Shown one piece after another: positions 20,062 through 29,218 of a DNA stretch of 64,000 bases. This stretch comes from Nonlabens ulvanivorans (GTDB taxonomy: Bacteria > Bacteroidota > Bacteroidia > Flavobacteriales > Flavobacteriaceae). Under the pieces are notes generated by a model, which was given only the letters and a program-made list of their open reading frames with translations, made no database searches and was not told the origin of the DNA. Every line of letters starts with the position of its first letter. The stretch's first letter is position 1. Location: the NCBI RefSeq assembly GCF_000732625.1, contig NZ_JPJI01000032.1:1102193-1166192 (forward strand), written 5' to 3'. The translations under genes and the position numbers were made by a program.

Positions 20062-22362
20062 TTAGTACACTAATTTTAGAGCGATGTTTTCAACTACCTT
20101 AATTTCTCCAGAGTTGGTAATCGTGTTGTTGATAGGTTGTTGACCTTTTGCACCCCATAAGACCGCTGTCAGTTTGGTGTGATTATCTTTAAATGTATTG
20201 TCCTTAAAAGTTACATTAACGATACCTCTAGTATTCACTAATATTTCATCGCTATCTGTTTTTCCACAATTCATAAAAGTATTACCAGACAGATTTAAAA
20301 CACCACCTATAGTTGATTCATCATATCCACCACGATAAAAGTCAATCACTTCATTGGATATATTTTCAAAGGTAGAATTAGTAACCGTTAAGAATTCTAC
20401 GTTATAATCTCCTTTATCATCAGTTTCTTTATCCAGCAAGAAACCATTTTTACAATTATTAAATTGAGAATTATTAACTATAATCTCATCTGCAAAGGAA
20501 CTTTTTGAGGCATCTATAACTGATTTAAAATTAGAAACACTAACATTTTTCAAATGGATTCCATAAGCCATGGACATATTCTCATCTAGCGTATTGAAAA
20601 GGTCTTGTTCTGGCGTTCCCAAAATATTTAAATTTTCTAAACTTAATATTCCTTTAGGTTGCATTAAGAAACCAGTTTTTAAGGCATCAAATTGAATTGT
20701 TGCTTTATCATTTGCTCCACGTATAGTAAGTTCCTTTGATAGAGGTATGGTTTTATCGATTAAGTAATTACCTTCACTTAAAACGATAACATCCTCAGAA
20801 TTTGCATTTTCAATCGCGGCTATTAATTCGTTAGTGTTAGAAACCTTATGTGTTTTAATATCTTGATTTCCTGATGCAGCTGTAAACCATTCTGGACCGT
20901 AATTATCAGTCATTAATTGTACAGGTTCTTCTTGAATTGGTGGGATAATTGCACCTATGTAATTTTGATCTTGATTTCTGTTTTTACCTAATGCATCTGT
21001 TTCTATAGCATTAAAGTTAAATCCATTGTATAATTCCTTTTCATAGGTTGTAGGAGTGTAGTAGATATCATATGCTGGTTTTAAGTCCGCTTTCGCGAAA
21101 GCGAAATAATCCAAATCTGTTGTGTTATTATCATATGCAGTGGTATATAGATTACTTTTAAACTTAACACCGTCAATCTTATCGTAAGCCTTAATTGGAT
21201 AAGAGGTAGCTGACTGGTTGTAAACAAAATTATTTGCAAAAATGACTCTTTCAGGTCTAGCAGATCTAATTTCTGATGGTGGTAGTACTTCGGCTTGATC
21301 TAGATTTACACCTACAGAAAAGTGAATAGGTTGCTCGCAGTTGATCCAGCTGTTGTGTGCAATTACAGCATCGGTAACTTGATTGTATCTATTTAGTGGT
21401 GATTTAGGGATACCATTCATCACTGCAAGTGCCGCACGAAATTCCTGACCTTTCAAGCCGTAAAAATAATTGTTAGTAATCCAGTGACCAGTGTTAATGA
21501 CTCTAATTCCGCCTACGTATGGATTATCATTTGCAATAAATAAATTACCACTGATAGTAGCGTAATTACCATGACGCGTGACTACAGATCCTTCACTTTC
21601 TAAAAATACATTGTTGCTGAAGTTGTTAAAATTAGATTTACTAGATATGATTTCAACCTCACCATTACATTTTTCAAAAAGGTTGTTAGTTACCTGAGTG
21701 TAAGATGGAGTCATAGAAGTCATACTAGCTCCTAACTGCATAGTCTCTGCCTTAGGTCCTCCTTTTCTAGGGCGTGGCCCGAAATGATTATCATGAATTT
21801 TATGATAATTGTTAATATGTCTATTATCATTTAAATAAACTTTTACGGTTGGACCTTCATTTGATTTTCCAGCGATATAAGAATGGTCTAGCTCGTTATA
21901 CTGTCCATAAAACTCTACCCAATGATCTTTTCTGTGTCTATCTAGTTGAGTGTAATCTTCTATTACGGTACCTGTAACGCGGCAGTTGTATGCTATAGAA
22001 TCTGGACTATTGCGGAATATGATAACAGCTTCATCTGGTGTGTAACCATTCTTAAAATATAAATCTTTGACAATTAAGTGTTCTCCACTTATTTTTAAAA
22101 CAGATTCACCTTCTAGCGTTACTTCTCCTGGCGTTTCTGCTCTCAAGGTTATAGGTTGTTTTTCAGTTCCTGTAGCATGAAATTTTATTTGAGAATTTTT
22201 CCATACGCCATTTGATAAAATTATCTCATCACCAGGTTGAGCATTATCAATCGCGTTTTGCAAATCTTCTATATTCTTTACAACTGTATCCGAAGGATTA
22301 TTTTGTTCTTCACTGCAGCTGAAGTTTAAAATTAATAGTAGAATAAGAAGTAGCTTTTTCAT
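20062..22362 (-). CDS. PL6 alginate lyase, two beta-helix domains, lipoprotein
   Basis: 766 residues; lipoprotein signal (ILNFSCSEE). Residues about 25-470 form the catalytic PL6/chondroitinase-B beta-helix. Lys242 in ISSKSNF and Arg263 in VTRHGNY are spaced 21 residues apart, as are Lys250 and Arg271 of chondroitinase B. A second parallel beta-helix (about 490-766) gives the two-domain form known from AlyGC-type enzymes. It degrades alginate, often poly-G or poly-MG, and would feed PL17. It is convergent to the PL17 operon and has its own promoter region. A 16-base palindrome at 21088-21103 codes for AFAKA. Confidence 0.92.
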   Translation of the reverse strand: MKKLLLILLLILNFSCSEEQNNPSDTVVKNIEDLQNAIDNAQPGDEIILSNGVWKNSQIKFHATGTEKQPITLRAETPGEVTLEGESVLKISGEHLIVKDLYFKNGYTPDEAVIIFRNSPDSIAYNCRVTGTVIEDYTQLDRHRKDHWVEFYGQYNELDHSYIAGKSNEGPTVKVYLNDNRHINNYHKIHDNHFGPRPRKGGPKAETMQLGASMTSMTPSYTQVTNNLFEKCNGEVEIISSKSNFNNFSNNVFLESEGSVVTRHGNYATISGNLFIANDNPYVGGIRVINTGHWITNNYFYGLKGQEFRAALAVMNGIPKSPLNRYNQVTDAVIAHNSWINCEQPIHFSVGVNLDQAEVLPPSEIRSARPERVIFANNFVYNQSATSYPIKAYDKIDGVKFKSNLYTTAYDNNTTDLDYFAFAKADLKPAYDIYYTPTTYEKELYNGFNFNAIETDALGKNRNQDQNYIGAIIPPIQEEPVQLMTDNYGPEWFTAASGNQDIKTHKVSNTNELIAAIENANSEDVIVLSEGNYLIDKTIPLSKELTIRGANDKATIQFDALKTGFLMQPKGILSLENLNILGTPEQDLFNTLDENMSMAYGIHLKNVSVSNFKSVIDASKSSFADEIIVNNSQFNNCKNGFLLDKETDDKGDYNVEFLTVTNSTFENISNEVIDFYRGGYDESTIGGVLNLSGNTFMNCGKTDSDEILVNTRGIVNVTFKDNTFKDNHTKLTAVLWGAKGQQPINNTITNSGEIKVVENIALKLVY
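21088..21103. repeat. 16-base palindrome copy 4 (perfect)
   Basis: CGCTTTCGCGAAAGCG inside the PL6 gene; encodes AFAKA on the minus strand. The next copy to the right is 10 kb away. Confidence 0.9.
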
Positions 22363-22531
22363 ATGAGTGATTTAGAATATGAAATTACCTTAAATAGTTG
22401 ATTTTTTATTTTCAAATTAATCATAGATAGTACAGTATTAGGGGAAAAAACATCCCAATTCATTGGTTTTACTGACTTAGGACGATATCATATTGTCAGT
22501 ATTGCTATATGAACAGTATTAATTTGATAAT

Positions 22532-22557
22532 TACAATCTTCAATTTTGAAGATTGTA
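22532..22557. promoter_or_regulatory. 26-base near-perfect palindrome
   Basis: Arms TACAATCTTCAA (22532-22543) and TTGAAGATTGTA (22546-22557) are perfect complements around two T. There is no T-run after it, and it is too AT-rich for a good terminator. A protein-binding site is more likely. Confidence 0.5.
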
Positions 22558-22604
22558 TATCTGTGAATTGAAAAGAAATTTCTTTAACAATATTTAACTT
22601 CGTT

Positions 22605-22638
22605 TAGTTCGGTTGGTTCCGAACTAGTTATATATTTG
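22605..22638 (+). promoter_or_regulatory. Promoter and operator of the GbsR/RND operon
   Basis: A Bacteroidota-type promoter has TTCG (22608-22611, consensus TTTG), 19 bases, then TATATTTG (22631-22638, consensus TAnnTTTG). The inverted repeat TAGTTCGG / CCGAACTA (22605-22626) covers the -33 element and spacer, which suggests autoregulation by the next gene's product. Confidence 0.6.
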
Positions 22639-22676
22639 CATGATTAAATAATGATAATAGGCTAATTTAAATAGAA

Positions 22677-23180
22677 ATGAAAGATTCGATTTGCAAGGAA
22701 AAAATGGCGCTTGTTGAAAAATTAGGTGTTCATTTAGAAAATAGGGAACAGCTTGCGCCTGTTGCAGCTCGGATTTTATCATATATCATACTTACTGGAA
22801 AAAAAGGAAGTACGTTTGAAGATCTAGTGACAATTCTATGTGCAAGTAAAAGCACTATATCTACACATCTTAATCATTTACAAGATTTAAATAAGATTCA
22901 ATACTTCACTAAAGTTGGAGATCGTAAAAAGTATTTTATCATAAAAAAAGATATCATAATTCAGCATATGGATAAAATGGTGAGTCATTGGGATGATGAA
23001 AGAGCCATACATGTAGAAATTAAGAACTATAAAGAGGTTATTAATAATAGCAAAATTGAGAATGAAGAAGAAAAATTTGATCTCAATTTTCACACAGATT
23101 ATATAAAATACATAGACGATGCTACAGCGTCTATTTTAGAATTAAAAAGTAAAATATCAAATAATCAAATCAATATCTAA
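22677..23180 (+). CDS. GbsR/MarR-family transcriptional regulator
   Basis: 167 residues with a winged-helix DNA-binding domain at about 25-90 (SKSTISTHLNHLQDL as recognition region) and a helical dimerisation tail. GbsR-type members commonly precede RND efflux operons in Flavobacteriia. The adaptor gene begins 12 bases after its stop. It probably represses its own operon through the inverted repeat at 22605-22626 and is released by a drug or metabolite. The ligand is unknown. Confidence 0.85.
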   Translation: MKDSICKEKMALVEKLGVHLENREQLAPVAARILSYIILTGKKGSTFEDLVTILCASKSTISTHLNHLQDLNKIQYFTKVGDRKKYFIIKKDIIIQHMDKMVSHWDDERAIHVEIKNYKEVINNSKIENEEEKFDLNFHTDYIKYIDDATASILELKSKISNNQINI

Positions 23181-23192
23181 AGGTAAAAAGTG

Positions 23193-24326
23193 ATGAATAA
23201 TAGTATAGTTTATAAATTAGTAATGATGGCTTTATTGTTCGTTATCACCAGTTGTGGAGATAACAATGAACAAGCAGCTGCTGCAAAAGAGCAACAAGCT
23301 TTACCATTTCCTGTTACTCGATTACAAACCAAAACCGTTACGGGTTATACAGAGTATCCAACAACTATTGAAGGCAAAGTGAATAGTGATGTAAGAGCCA
23401 AAACATCTGGATACATAGAAAAAGTATATGTAGACGAAGGTCAAAAAGTGCGTAAAGGACAAGTGCTTTTTAAATTAGAAACACAATCGTTAAGTCAAGA
23501 TGCAGGAGCAGCAAAAGCACGCGTTAATGTCGCACAGGTAGAGGTTGATAAACTAATTCCTTTAGTAGAAAAAAACATTATTAGTCCAGTACAGTTAGAA
23601 ACAGCAAAAGCAAATTTAGCGCAAGCAAAAGCTAATTATAGTGGTGTGACTGCAAATATTGGTTATGCTACCATTAAAAGTCCAATTGATGGTTTTGTTG
23701 GAGCTATTAATTTTAGAGAAGGCGCATTAATTAGTCCAAGTGATGCAACACCACTCACAACAGTAAGTCAGATAGACGAAGTCTATGCTTTTTTTAGTTT
23801 TAATGAAGCGCAATACATTGATCACTTACAACGCTCAGAAGGTCAAAACAAAGCAGAGCGTATTAAAAATTCACCAGACCTGACTTTAGTGTTAGCAAAT
23901 GGTAAGGAGTATTCTGAAAAAGGGCGTATTCAAACCAGTACAGGACAGATTAACCAAAGTACAGGTACTATTCAAATTAGAGCAGCTTTTGATAATCCAA
24001 ACGAAATTTTGACTAACGGAAATAGCGGAAAAATCAAATTCCCAATAGAGTATAAAGACGCTATTGTTGTACCACAAACGGCAACTTTTGAGCAACAAGG
24101 TAATATTATGATTTTCAAATTAGGAGAAAATAATAAAGTAGAGACTTCTATTTTAAAAATAAAAGGTACTGTAGATAACTTATATGTTGTAGAGTCTGGT
24201 GCAACAGCAAACGACAAGATTGTAGTATCTGGTATAGGAAAACTAAGAAGCGGTATGGCAATTGCGCCTCAAGAAACTTCTTTTGAAGAGGCTATAATAC
24301 CTGTAGCTACATTATTTAGAAATTAG
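23193..24326 (+). CDS. RND efflux periplasmic adaptor subunit (AcrA/MexA-like lipoprotein)
   Basis: 377 residues from the ATG at 23193 (a GTG three bases earlier is less likely). Lipoprotein signal, cysteine in FVITSCGDN. A lipoyl/biotinyl-like hairpin domain (GYIEKVYVDEGQKVRKGQV, about 70-90) and its partner half (ATIKSPIDGFVG, about 160) flank a short alpha-hairpin. Beta-barrel and membrane-proximal domains follow. It links the inner-membrane pump to the outer-membrane channel and anchors to the inner membrane. Second gene of a four-gene operon. Confidence 0.93.
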   Translation: MNNSIVYKLVMMALLFVITSCGDNNEQAAAAKEQQALPFPVTRLQTKTVTGYTEYPTTIEGKVNSDVRAKTSGYIEKVYVDEGQKVRKGQVLFKLETQSLSQDAGAAKARVNVAQVEVDKLIPLVEKNIISPVQLETAKANLAQAKANYSGVTANIGYATIKSPIDGFVGAINFREGALISPSDATPLTTVSQIDEVYAFFSFNEAQYIDHLQRSEGQNKAERIKNSPDLTLVLANGKEYSEKGRIQTSTGQINQSTGTIQIRAAFDNPNEILTNGNSGKIKFPIEYKDAIVVPQTATFEQQGNIMIFKLGENNKVETSILKIKGTVDNLYVVESGATANDKIVVSGIGKLRSGMAIAPQETSFEEAIIPVATLFRN

Positions 24327-24348
24327 ATAACCACCAAACATATTTATC

Positions 24349-27300
24349 ATGTTAAAAACATTTATTGAAAGACCAGTACTTTCAACAGTAATCTCTATTA
24401 TCATAGTTATGCTAGGTGTTATTAGTATAACTACCTTACCAATAGAGGAATATCCAGATATAGCACCACCAACTATTAAAGTAACTGCAAATTATACAGG
24501 TGCAAATGCAGAGACCGTTTTAGAGAGCGTTATTGTACCTATCGAGGAGCAAATTAATGGAGTAGAAGGTATGACCTACATTACCTCTACAGCTTCAAAC
24601 AATGGTACTGCCGAAATTACGGTATATTTTGATCAAGAAACAGATGCAGATATTGCAGCTGTAAACGTCCAAAACCGTGTAGCTAGAGCCACACCATTAT
24701 TACCATCAGAGGTAACACAAACAGGAGTTGTAACACAAAAGCAGGAAACCAGTGCTTTGATGTTTATTTCTATGTATTCTGAGAACGATAACTACGATGC
24801 TACATTTATTCAGAATTACTTAAAAATTAATGTAATTCCAGCAATGCAACGTATTAGTGGTGTTGGTGATGTTAGTGTATTTTCACAACAAGATTACGCT
24901 ATGCGTGTTTGGTTAAATCCAGAAAAATTAGCGTCTTATAATTTAATACCTTCAGATATTACTGCAGCTTTGGCAGAGCAAAATTTAGAAGCAGCAGCAG
25001 GTTCTTTAGGTGAAAATAATGGTGAATCATTTTCATATACATTAACCTATAGTGGTCGTTTTAAAGACGAAGCGCAATACAGCGATATTGTAATTAAAGC
25101 TTTAGGAAACGGAGAGTTTTTACGCTTAAAAGATGTGGCAACTATAGAGTTAGATGCTCAATCATACTCATCTAATGCCATGAGTATGGGGAATCCAGCA
25201 GTTTTTATGGGAATTTTCCAGACTAAAGGATCTAACGCACAAGAAATTATTGAAAATATTAAAGTGACTTTAGAAGATGTAAAAGCAGATCTTCCTGAAG
25301 GTTTAGACATTTTTGTACCATACGATACTAGTTTATTCTTAAACGCTTCAATAGAAAAAGTAATTAGCACATTATTAGAAGCCTTTTTACTGGTATTCTT
25401 AGTAGTATTTATCTTTTTACAAGATTTCCGTTCTACATTGATTCCTGCAATTGCAGTACCAGTATCTATTATAGGTACCTTCTTCTTCTTAAATGTTTTT
25501 GGCTATTCTATTAACTTACTTACATTATTTGCCTTAGTACTTGCTATTGGTATTGTAGTAGATGATGCTATTGTTGTTGTGGAAGCTGTTCATGCTAAAA
25601 TGGACGCAGGAGAACATAACCCGAAAGAGGCAACATTAACCGCAATGAATGAAATTTCTGGAGCCATAATTTCAATTACTTTGGTAATGGCAGCGGTATT
25701 TATTCCAGTAACGTTTATTACTGGACCAACAGGTGTTTTTTATGAGCAATTTGGTGTTACGTTAATTATTGCCATTTTAATTTCGGCAGTAAATGCATTA
25801 ACCTTAAGTCCTGCATTATGTGCTTTATTATTAAAAGAACATAAAGAAGATGAAGAGCTCAAAGGAAAAGGACCATTAAAACGTTTTTATACCTTATTCA
25901 ATCGTGGATTTAATGCAACCATTGATAGATACGGTAAATCATTACAGTTTTTATATAAAAGAAAATTTGTTTCAGTATTACTATTAATTATTGCAGGTAT
26001 TGGTATTTATTGGGCTTCAATGACAACTCCAACAGGTTTTGTACCTAATGAAGATAGAGGAATTGTTTTTGCAAACATTGAATTACCTCCAGGAGCATCA
26101 TTGGATAGAACAGATGCTGTTTCAAGAAAATTATATGCTCAAATTGAAGGTATAGAAGGTATTGAAGCTGTAAACTTTATTAAAGGTAGAAGTTTAATAA
26201 GTGGTGCTGGTAGTAATTATAGTTTTGGTATTATAAAACTTAAAAATTGGGATGAACGTGAAGACGAGTCATTATCTGCACAAGCTATTACAGGAAAATT
26301 ATTTGGTGTAGCAGCAGGAATACCTGATGCCAATATTATATTCTTTTCACCTCCAAGTATACGTGGTTTTGGTAACTCATCAGGTTTCGAAATCAATTTA
26401 TTAGATAAATTTGGTGGTGAGTTTACAGATTTAGATCAAGCCAATAAAGACTTTTCTATGGCTTTAATGAGTCACCCAGAAATTAAATATGCTCAATCTT
26501 CTTTTAGTACTAATTATCCGCAATATGAAATGGAAGTTAATGTACCGTTAGCAAAAGAAAAAGGCGTATCTGTAAGTAGTATATTTTCAACATTACAAGG
26601 ATATATAGGTGGAATTTATGCATCTGATTTTTCTAGATTCGGAAAACAATATAGGGTATACATTCAAGCATTACCGGAAGATAGAGCAGACGAGAATGCC
26701 TTAAACAGTATGTTTGTGCGTACAGATTCTGGCGAGATGACGCCTGTTACACAGTTTGTAACCTTAGAGCGTGTGTATGGTCCACAATCGGTAACACGTT
26801 TTAACCTTTTTAATTCTACCATGATTTCTGGTGCTACTAACGATGGTTATAGTACAGGTGATGCTATTAGAGTTATTGAGGAAGAGGTAGCAAAACTACC
26901 AAGTAATTATACAGTTGCTTACTCAGGTTTAACACGTGAAGAGATAAACGCAGGAAACCAAACGACGTTCATATTTATATTAAGTATCTTATTTGTATAC
27001 TTTTTATTAAGTGCACAATACGAAAGTTACTTGCTACCATTTGCTGTAGTATTATCATTACCATTTGGTGTATTTGGTGCCTATATAAGTACTAAATTCT
27101 TAGGGTTAGAAAACAATATATACTTCCAGATTGCCTTAATCATGCTTATTGGTTTGTTGGCTAAAAATGCCATACTTATTGTTGAGTTTGCTTTACAGCG
27201 AAGAAAAAATGGTGAGAGCATTGTAGATGCAGCGATAGATGGTGCTAAGTCACGTTTACGTCCAATTTTAATGACATCGTTTGCCTTTATCTTGGGATTA

Positions 27301-27486
27301 ATGCCTTTAGCTTTAGCTTCAGGTGTTGGGTCAGAAGGAAACAACTCTATTGGTTCTGGAGCAGCAGGCGGAATGCTTATTGGTACTATTCTAGGAGTAT
27401 TTGTTATTCCTATCCTATTTATATTATTCCAATGGTTACAAGAAAAAGTTTCGGGTAAACCAGCAGTACAAACTATTGAAGATTAA
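24349..27486 (+). CDS. RND-family proton-driven efflux pump (AcrB/HAE1 type)
   Basis: 1045 residues, a normal HAE1 length. Twelve membrane helices are arranged as 1+5 and 1+5 around two large periplasmic loops. Family signatures are GIVVDDAIVVVEA (helix 4 region, with the proton-relay aspartates), the N-terminal FIERPVLSTVISIIIVMLG and the C-terminal repeat GLLAKNAILIVEFA. It exports hydrophobic drugs or metabolites from the periplasm or inner leaflet using proton influx. It is tightly linked to its adaptor (22 bases) and the channel gene (4 bases). The absence of the 16-base palindrome from this operon contrasts with its surroundings. Confidence 0.95.
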   Translation: MLKTFIERPVLSTVISIIIVMLGVISITTLPIEEYPDIAPPTIKVTANYTGANAETVLESVIVPIEEQINGVEGMTYITSTASNNGTAEITVYFDQETDADIAAVNVQNRVARATPLLPSEVTQTGVVTQKQETSALMFISMYSENDNYDATFIQNYLKINVIPAMQRISGVGDVSVFSQQDYAMRVWLNPEKLASYNLIPSDITAALAEQNLEAAAGSLGENNGESFSYTLTYSGRFKDEAQYSDIVIKALGNGEFLRLKDVATIELDAQSYSSNAMSMGNPAVFMGIFQTKGSNAQEIIENIKVTLEDVKADLPEGLDIFVPYDTSLFLNASIEKVISTLLEAFLLVFLVVFIFLQDFRSTLIPAIAVPVSIIGTFFFLNVFGYSINLLTLFALVLAIGIVVDDAIVVVEAVHAKMDAGEHNPKEATLTAMNEISGAIISITLVMAAVFIPVTFITGPTGVFYEQFGVTLIIAILISAVNALTLSPALCALLLKEHKEDEELKGKGPLKRFYTLFNRGFNATIDRYGKSLQFLYKRKFVSVLLLIIAGIGIYWASMTTPTGFVPNEDRGIVFANIELPPGASLDRTDAVSRKLYAQIEGIEGIEAVNFIKGRSLISGAGSNYSFGIIKLKNWDEREDESLSAQAITGKLFGVAAGIPDANIIFFSPPSIRGFGNSSGFEINLLDKFGGEFTDLDQANKDFSMALMSHPEIKYAQSSFSTNYPQYEMEVNVPLAKEKGVSVSSIFSTLQGYIGGIYASDFSRFGKQYRVYIQALPEDRADENALNSMFVRTDSGEMTPVTQFVTLERVYGPQSVTRFNLFNSTMISGATNDGYSTGDAIRVIEEEVAKLPSNYTVAYSGLTREEINAGNQTTFIFILSILFVYFLLSAQYESYLLPFAVVLSLPFGVFGAYISTKFLGLENNIYFQIALIMLIGLLAKNAILIVEFALQRRKNGESIVDAAIDGAKSRLRPILMTSFAFILGLMPLALASGVGSEGNNSIGSGAAGGMLIGTILGVFVIPILFILFQWLQEKVSGKPAVQTIED

Positions 27487-27490
27487 AACA

Positions 27491-28909
27491 ATGAAGTCAA
27501 TAATAAAACATAGAAACTTTAGTAAAGGCGCATTAATATTAGTTGTTGCATTAACACTACAAAGTTGTTTTGTAGCTCAAGATTATGTGAGACCAGATTT
27601 ACCTGAAGTGACGCAAGAGCTTTATAGAACAGATAACTTGCCTATAGATAGTTTGTCCATGGCAGACTTATCTTGGAAAACAATGTTTAAAGATTCCGTT
27701 CTTCAAAGTTATATTGAAGAAGGTTTAGAAAATAACATGGACGTTCGAATAGCAATTCAACAAATGAATGCGGCACAAGCTTATGCAAAACAAGGAAAAG
27801 CAGGATTTCAACCTACTTTAAATGTAGGACCCAATTATACTCGTCAGGAATTTTCAGAAAATAGCCAGTTTGGTTCTATTTTTAGTGGTGGACTAAACAC
27901 CTATGACATTACAGCAAATTTATCATGGGAAGCAGATATTTGGGGTAAAATAAGCAGTAATAATCGAGCTACACAGGCAGCATATTTGCAAAGTGTTGCA
28001 GGTCATCAAGCAGTGAAAACTCAGCTTATTTCTAGTATAGCCAGTGCATATTATAATTTATTAGCCTTAGATGCGCAACTAGAAATTACAAAACAAACTA
28101 TAAAGACAAGGGAAAGTGGTGTAGAAACCATAAAGGCGTTAAAAGATGCAGGGCAGGTAACTCAAGTAGCCGTTGATCAAAATGTGGCTCAGTTTAATAA
28201 TGCTAGAGCTTTACAGGTGGATATTGAGACAGCTATTTTTAAAACTGAAAATACCTTGAGTATTTTGTTAGGTAAGGGACCGCAAAATTTTGATAGATCA
28301 ACATTAGAAAGCCAGGTGATTGAAGAAAATATTAAATTAGGTTTTCCTTCTACTTTATTACGTAATAGACCAGATGTAATGGCTGCCGAATATGGTTTAA
28401 TAAATTCGTTTGAGTTGACTAATGTTGCTAATAGTAGTTTCTATCCATCGTTAACGCTTACGGCTTCTGGAGGTTTACAGAGCTTACAATTAGATGAATT
28501 ATTGAGTGTTAACTCTCTATTCGCAAATATAGTAGGTGGATTAACCCAGCCAATTTTAAATAAGCGAAAGCTTAAGACGCAAAAAGAAGTTGCTCTTGCG
28601 CAACAAGAACAATCACTTTTAGAGTTTAAAAAAACATTGTTGATTGCTGGTAATGAAGTGTCAAATGCATTGTTTAGCTATGAATCAGAAACTAAAAAAT
28701 ATGAATTTAGAGTTAATGAAGTAGAGGCGCTGCGTAAAGCCGAAAGTAATTCTGAAGAATTATTAAAAAACGGCTATGCAAACTATCTTGATTTACTTAC
28801 CGCCAGAGAAAGTGCATTAACAGCAGAGTTAAATATTATTGATAGTAAATTACAGCAATTAGTAGCAGTCGTTAATCTATATGAAGCCTTAGGTGGTGGA
28901 TGGAGATAA
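27491..28909 (+). CDS. Outer-membrane efflux channel (TolC/NodT/OprM-type lipoprotein)
   Basis: 472 residues from the ATG at 27491. The frame is open 90 bases further upstream but that part lies within the pump gene. Lipoprotein signal with cysteine in LQSCFVAQDY. Two OEP repeats with long alpha-hairpins (NMDVRIAIQQMNAAQAYA; LGFPSTLLRNRPDVMAAE, typical of NodT proteins) form the trimeric exit duct. It completes the RND system and is followed by a strong terminator. Confidence 0.94.
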   Translation: MKSIIKHRNFSKGALILVVALTLQSCFVAQDYVRPDLPEVTQELYRTDNLPIDSLSMADLSWKTMFKDSVLQSYIEEGLENNMDVRIAIQQMNAAQAYAKQGKAGFQPTLNVGPNYTRQEFSENSQFGSIFSGGLNTYDITANLSWEADIWGKISSNNRATQAAYLQSVAGHQAVKTQLISSIASAYYNLLALDAQLEITKQTIKTRESGVETIKALKDAGQVTQVAVDQNVAQFNNARALQVDIETAIFKTENTLSILLGKGPQNFDRSTLESQVIEENIKLGFPSTLLRNRPDVMAAEYGLINSFELTNVANSSFYPSLTLTASGGLQSLQLDELLSVNSLFANIVGGLTQPILNKRKLKTQKEVALAQQEQSLLEFKKTLLIAGNEVSNALFSYESETKKYEFRVNEVEALRKAESNSEELLKNGYANYLDLLTARESALTAELNIIDSKLQQLVAVVNLYEALGGGWR

Positions 28910-28947
28910 CTTATGTTATTTAATACAGTAACTGTGTAACTTTAAAG

Positions 28948-28984
28948 ATGGGATTATTACAATTTGTGATAATCCCATTTTTTA
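28948..28984 (+). terminator. Terminator of the RND operon
   Basis: A 13-pair stem, ATGGGATTATTAC / GTGATAATCCCAT (one G-T pair), followed by a T-run. Confidence 0.9.
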
Positions 28985-29007
28985 TCCTTAAAATTTAAGT
29001 TTAGGGC

Positions 29008-29039
29008 ATAAAAAAGGGTTTCAATTTCTTGAAACCCTT
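29008..29039 (-). terminator. Terminator of tRNA-Arg
   Basis: AAGGGTTTCAA / TTGAAACCCTT stem with loop TTTC. On the minus strand it is followed by a T-run. The adjacent GGCATAAAAAA also flanks the tRNA-His terminator. Confidence 0.85.
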
Positions 29040-29050
29040 GTTATATCTAG

Positions 29051-29124
29051 TGACCTCGACAGGATTCAAACCTGTAACCTCTTGAGCCGTAATCAAGTGC
29101 GCTATTCAGTTGCGCCACGAGGCC
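29051..29124 (-). tRNA. tRNA-Arg (anticodon ACG)
   Basis: The acceptor stem GGCCTCG pairs with CGAGGTC (one G-T). The anticodon arm is CTTGA-TTACGGC-TCAAG with anticodon ACG, and the T-arm is ACAGG-TTTGAAT-CCTGT. It reads CGN arginine codons, with A34 presumably converted to inosine. CCA is not encoded. 74 bases. Confidence 0.95.
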
Positions 29125-29218
29125 TAGTTTCACGTCCAGCTTAACGCTTTAGCGGCTGCAAATATATACTTTTTGTTCAATTGCAGCAAAGCAGAATCAA
29201 TAATTATTTAATTAAATT

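Larger units (their letters stand above)
22363..22676. other. Divergent intergenic region PL6 / GbsR-type regulator
   Basis: 314 bases with no gene. It holds promoters for both sides, a perfect 12-base-arm dyad at 22532-22557 and the regulator promoter/operator at 22605-22638. CAGTATT occurs three times (in about 22430-22530). No RNA gene seen. Confidence 0.6.
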
